This document shows, piece after piece, positions 14,460-16,954 of a stretch of DNA of 16,954 nt. The DNA is from Caldilineaceae bacterium (GTDB lineage: Bacteria; Chloroflexota; Anaerolineae; Caldilineales; Caldilineaceae). Location: contig JALHQH010000093.1 of assembly GCA_022842065.1 (NCBI GenBank), positions 1-16,954 on the forward strand. The letters run 5' to 3'. Every line of letters starts with the position of its first letter. Position 1 is the stretch's first letter. The notes beneath the pieces were generated by a model. That model saw nothing but the letters and a program-made list of their open reading frames with translations, had not been told where the DNA came from and ran no database searches. A program made the translations under genes and the position numbers.

Positions 14460-14494
14460 GCGAGGTGTTCCCGACTAGGCTGGGAACACCTCGC
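14460..14494 (-). repeat. Hairpin after the 14506-15477 dehydrogenase gene
   Basis: Arms 14460-14472 and 14482-14494 (GCGAGGTGTTCCC and complement) pair perfectly over 13 bases with a 9-base loop. It lies 11 bases beyond the stop codon of the dehydrogenase in its direction of transcription, so it probably marks the 3' end of that message. It lacks a T-run, so rho-independent termination is uncertain. Confidence 0.65.
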
Positions 14495-14505
14495 CTCAAA
14501 ATATC

Positions 14506-15477
14506 CTACTTAAACATATCCACCACAATCTTAATCGCCCCTTCGTCGCGCGTCGTCTGCAACTCGTAGGCCTCCAGCACCTGCTCAAAAGGGAAATGGT
14601 GGGTGATCATCGGGCCGACATCAGCCTCGCCGCGTGCAATCAGATCAAGCGCCATCCGGGTACACTCATGGTTTTGATCAGAGAGCGCACCGACAATGGC
14701 GCGGGTCAGCAAACATTTACGAAAGAACATGGCAAAGGGATATTCCACCGTATCAAGCCGCGGCACACCAAAGTAGAGAATCGCACCGTGGCGCTTGACC
14801 AGTTCGACGGCCAGCGGAATCGTCGACGCCTCACCAGCGGCTTCGATCACCACATCAACCATCGCCCCACCGGTAAGGTCGCGCACAGCCGCAACGGCAT
14901 CGGTCGTTGCATTATGGACCGTGTCGGTTGCGCCATAATGTTTGGAGATCGCCAATCGATGGCCCTGTAGATCAATGGAGATAACCCGTTTCGCCCCCAA
15001 CCGCCGCATCATATAGTTCCACCACAGCCCCGCCGAGCCCTGCCCGATCACCGCGACATCCTTGGCGATCACACTGGTGGGCAGATGTTTGGCGGCGTAG
15101 ATAATGGTCCCCAACTGTTGTGCCTGCAACAAGTGCGCACTGGGCGTCTTATTGTCCAATGGCAACAGATCATCCACCGGCACCAGTGAGTATTCGGCCA
15201 TCCCCTGGTTGCCGCGCACCAAGGCCAAAGCTAATTCGCCCACGGCAACCGGTGAGTGGGACGCATCGATTTCTTCAACAATACCAACCACCTCATGGCC
15301 ACTCATCCCTGGTGGCAGCGGATATTCGCCAGGGTTAGAATAGTAAATAGCATGATAGTCACTGCCACAGAGTGAAACTTGTTTCGTCCGCACCAGGGCA
15401 TGGCCTGGCTTAAGCGCGGGCTTAGGAATGTCGATGACACGAATCTCACCAGGCGCCATTACCTGTGTTGCAAACAT
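14506..15477 (-). CDS. Zinc-binding dehydrogenase (MDR family) lacking the structural zinc site
   Basis: A 323-residue medium-chain dehydrogenase/reductase. Catalytic zinc ligands Cys37 (SLCGSD) and His61/Glu62 (MSGHEVVG) are present, and the Rossmann motif GQGSAG is at 145-150 with Asp169 (ISIDL) indicating NAD. The lobe that normally holds four structural-zinc cysteines is missing: after VAVGELALALVRG the chain passes directly to the GMAEYSLVP element, which accounts for its short length. Relatives act on polyols, threonine or sugars, and the substrate is not evident. The ATG at 15477 has a strong AGAGGAG five bases upstream. The gene stands alone between two repeat-bearing gaps and may be functionally linked to threonine aldolase only by proximity. 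Confidence 0.88.
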   Translation of the reverse strand: MFATQVMAPGEIRVIDIPKPALKPGHALVRTKQVSLCGSDYHAIYYSNPGEYPLPPGMSGHEVVGIVEEIDASHSPVAVGELALALVRGNQGMAEYSLVPVDDLLPLDNKTPSAHLLQAQQLGTIIYAAKHLPTSVIAKDVAVIGQGSAGLWWNYMMRRLGAKRVISIDLQGHRLAISKHYGATDTVHNATTDAVAAVRDLTGGAMVDVVIEAAGEASTIPLAVELVKRHGAILYFGVPRLDTVEYPFAMFFRKCLLTRAIVGALSDQNHECTRMALDLIARGEADVGPMITHHFPFEQVLEAYELQTTRDEGAIKIVVDMFK

Positions 15478-15529
15478 AATTGCTCCTCTGATTTATAAGG
15501 GAATTGAGAATTAAGAATAATGAATAAAG

Positions 15530-15602
15530 CGTAAGACGTGAAAGTGGCAGGATAACCGAGCATCACGTTTTATGCATCATGTTTTACGCCTCACGTTTTA
15601 CG
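15530..15602. repeat. Direct and inverted repeats of TCACGTTTTACG
   Basis: TCACGTTTTACG at 15591-15602 has close direct copies at 15563-15575 (TCACGTTTTATGC) and 15577-15589 (ATCATGTTTTACG), and an inverted copy CGTAAGACGTGA at 15530-15541. It lies upstream of the MDR dehydrogenase gene. Together with 15603-15732, where nothing recognisable was seen, and the 73-base array, it makes up the 747-base non-coding stretch before the transposase. Confidence 0.7.
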
Positions 15603-15732
15603 GGGTGCTCATTGGGTGTTGATTTGCAATGATATACTATTTTGCCATTGAATCTTGTTCCAGACAAACCGCCAGAAAGCCACCAATGGCTCAGCCGCGT
15701 GTCAATATATTGCACGTCCCCTACAGTTAACC

Positions 15733-16123
15733 GTGTACTGCGCAGCCCCCGATGCGCAGCCCGATTTGCCCTCCTCCAGCTTTCACCCACCCCCCGGCTC
15801 GCGCCGTGTACTGCGCATCCCCCCGATGCGCAGCCCGATTTGCCCGCCTCCAGCTTTCACCCATCCCCGGCTCGCGCTGTGTACTGCGCATCCCCCGATG
15901 CGCAGCCCAATTTGCCCGCCTCCAGCTTTCACCCACCCCCGGCTCGCGCTGTGTACTGCGCATCCCCCGATGCGCAGCCCAATTTGCCCTCCTCCAGCTT
16001 TCACCCAGCCCCCGGCTCGCGCCGTGTACTGCGCATCCCCCGATGCCCAGCCCAATTTGCCCGCCTCCAGCTTTCACCCACCCCCCGGCTCGCGCCGTGT
16101 ACTGCGCATCCCCCAATGCGTAG
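15733..16123. repeat. 73-bp tandem array, six copies of a REP-like hairpin
   Basis: The hairpin GTGTA + CTGCGCATC-CCCC-GATGCGCAG (9-bp stem, 4-base loop) begins at 15733, 15806, 15879, 15951, 16024 and 16097, giving periods of 73, 73, 72, 73 and 73 bases. The material between hairpins is also conserved (CCCAATTTGCCC, GCCTCCAGCTTTCACCCA, CCCCGGCTCGCGCC). The outermost copies are the most altered: copy 1 has CGCAGC for CGCATC and copy 6 has AATGCGTAG. Two further copies in the opposite orientation lie beyond the transposase gene. Because the period is not a multiple of three and stops are rare, several frames stay open, but nothing suggests the array is translated. Confidence 0.95.
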
Positions 16124-16224
16124 CCCTGGCAACCAGAATCAGTCATCTGTCGCTTGCAGTGGCTGAGCAATCCTCGTACCCTACCGACAAAACCAGTCAT
16201 CAGCACACCATTGGAGCCACACCC

Positions 16225-16758
16225 ATGTCCCGCTATCGCGTCACTGGTCATATCTATTACATCACCACCAATATTTACAACTTTTACCCCCTTTTCACGC
16301 GTCCCGCGTATGTCATTCCACTCTTCGATGCGTTGCACTACTATCGCCATCAGTGCAGCGTTAAACTTCTCGGCTATGTCATCATGCTTAATCACTTGCA
16401 TCTTCTGCTCTATCCACTTGACGCGGCGCAGATTACACCTTTTATGCGTGACTTTAAAAAGTTCACCGCCACGCGGATCATCCGACAGGCCACCGTGGAA
16501 CAAAACCAATCACTGCTGACAACCTTTGCCGCCGCAGGACAGGAAACGCAGCGCGCCCACCATAAAGTGTGGCAAGACAGCTTTTGGGAGATGAATCTTT
16601 TTAGCGACACTTTTGTCCGCCAAAAACTGAATTACATTCATCGCAATCCAGTGCGTGCGGGATTGGTCACTGTGCCGGAGGCATATCCTTATTCAAGTTA
16701 CCACAATTATGCAATGGGGGATGAAAGTTTAATCGAAATGGACCAGGGGTGGATGTAA
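16225..16758 (+). CDS. REP-associated tyrosine transposase (RAYT, Y1 HUH nuclease)
   Basis: A 177-residue single-domain Y1 transposase related to IS200/IS605 TnpA. The HUH metal-binding motif is LNHLHLLL with His57 and His59; the catalytic tyrosine is Tyr137 in KLNYIHRNPVRAGLV (135-149), the RAYT hallmark. The C-terminus PYSSYHNYAMG is also typical. The start is the ATG at 16225, with GGAG eight bases upstream and at the beginning of the fold; the 190 in-frame codons ahead of it are repeat DNA. These enzymes cut single-stranded hairpin DNA and are thought to spread REP sequences. The gene is bracketed by opposite-facing copies of a hairpin repeat, as expected for a RAYT and its substrate. It has no TnpB partner and appears intact. 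Confidence 0.92.
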   Translation: MSRYRVTGHIYYITTNIYNFYPLFTRPAYVIPLFDALHYYRHQCSVKLLGYVIMLNHLHLLLYPLDAAQITPFMRDFKKFTATRIIRQATVEQNQSLLTTFAAAGQETQRAHHKVWQDSFWEMNLFSDTFVRQKLNYIHRNPVRAGLVTVPEAYPYSSYHNYAMGDESLIEMDQGWM

Positions 16759-16762
16759 GTAG

Positions 16763-16878
16763 TACGACAACGTTAAATTAGTCGTTGTCCGCTCTGTGCC
16801 TAGCTGGGAGTGACCAGCGGCTGGGAGTGACCAGCGGCTGGTCACTCCCAGCTAGGCACATAATTTAACGTTGTCGTA
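16763..16878. repeat. Nested hairpin after the RAYT gene (GTGCCTAGCTGG family, copy 2)
   Basis: Outer arms 16763-16780 and 16861-16878 pair exactly over 18 bases (TACGACAACGTTAAATTA). Inner arms 16796-16818 and 16837-16859 pair exactly over 23 bases and begin GTGCCTAGCTGG. Between them lies a second copy of a 17-base unit (GCTGGGAGTGACCAGCG at 16803-16819 and 16820-16836), a tandem duplication inside the hairpin. It begins five bases after the RAYT stop codon. The inner part is homologous to the palindrome at 9567-9614. Confidence 0.9.
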
Positions 16879-16886
16879 GTAGTGAC

Positions 16887-16954
16887 AAATTGGGCTGCGC
16901 ATCGGGGGATGCGCAGTACACGGCAAGAAATTGGGCTGCGCATCGGAGGGATGC
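16887..16954. repeat. Inverted copies of the array hairpin, running off the window
   Basis: Two copies of AAATTGGGCTGCGCATCGG begin at 16887 and 16928, in the opposite orientation to the array at 15733-16123. The first is a complete hairpin ending in TACACGGC; the second (with GGAGGGATGC) is cut by the window end. The spacing is 41 bases rather than 73, so the spacer segment is not conserved here. Confidence 0.9.

Noticed and set aside
14322..14460. tRNA or small RNA gene upstream of threonine aldolase
   Set aside because: No cloverleaf, TTCGA-type T-loop or acceptor pairing could be traced; only a small 15-base palindrome was found.
15733..16123. CRISPR array (regular short palindromic repeats)
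   Set aside because: The segments between hairpins are conserved from unit to unit rather than unique, the period is 73 bases including the spacer, and no cas genes are present. It is a tandem repeat.
15655..16224. Long N-terminal extension of the transposase or a Pro/Ser/Cys-rich repeat protein
   Set aside because: The frame is open only because the repeat lacks stops. Several frames on both strands are open across it, the period is not a multiple of three, and the GGAG-preceded ATG at 16225 starts the known fold.

Overview
The window looks like chromosomal DNA of a free-living bacterium, most probably a Chloroflexota (Anaerolineae/Caldilineae-like) member. The grounds are indirect: paired Tat-type lipoprotein peptide-binding proteins, a secreted CAP+LysM protein, and many palindromic repeats between otherwise ordinary metabolic genes. 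No rRNA, tRNA or other taxonomic marker is present, so this is an inference.

Layout. From 144 to 6704, on the minus strand, lies a peptide-uptake unit read in the order binding protein 2, binding protein 1, DppB-type permease, DppC-type permease, cytoplasmic class-A-fold serine hydrolase. A good promoter sits about 200 bases upstream of its first gene. No ATPase subunit is in the window. Upstream on the same strand are an M42 metallo-aminopeptidase (7112-8152) and a zinc alcohol dehydrogenase resembling mycothiol-dependent formaldehyde dehydrogenase (8296-9384). On the plus strand comes a secreted CAP protein with three LysM domains (9858-10991), possibly leaderless and followed by a strong terminator. 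Next are a TVP38/TMEM64 membrane protein (minus), a HAD phosphatase (plus), a threonine aldolase (minus, its stop overlapping that of the HAD gene) and a second MDR dehydrogenase that lacks the structural zinc site (minus). The right end (15733-16954) is a REP/RAYT module: a 73-base tandem array of small hairpins, a Y1 HUH transposase gene (16225-16758), a larger nested hairpin, and inverted copies of the array hairpin.

How the genes may work together. The binding proteins and permeases would import oligopeptides. The M42 aminopeptidase, and perhaps the serine hydrolase, could process them inside the cell; that coupling is inferred from gene neighbourhood only.

The most striking feature is the non-coding DNA. 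Nearly every intergenic gap holds a long palindrome or hairpin. Several are perfect over 42-66 bases, and they fall into recurring families: one (GTGCCTAGCTGG...) occurs both at 9558 and beside the RAYT gene, with compensatory base changes in the two arms, while two others have stems built from short tandem repeats. One perfect palindrome carries the exact 16S anti-Shine-Dalgarno sequence in one arm and its complement in the other.
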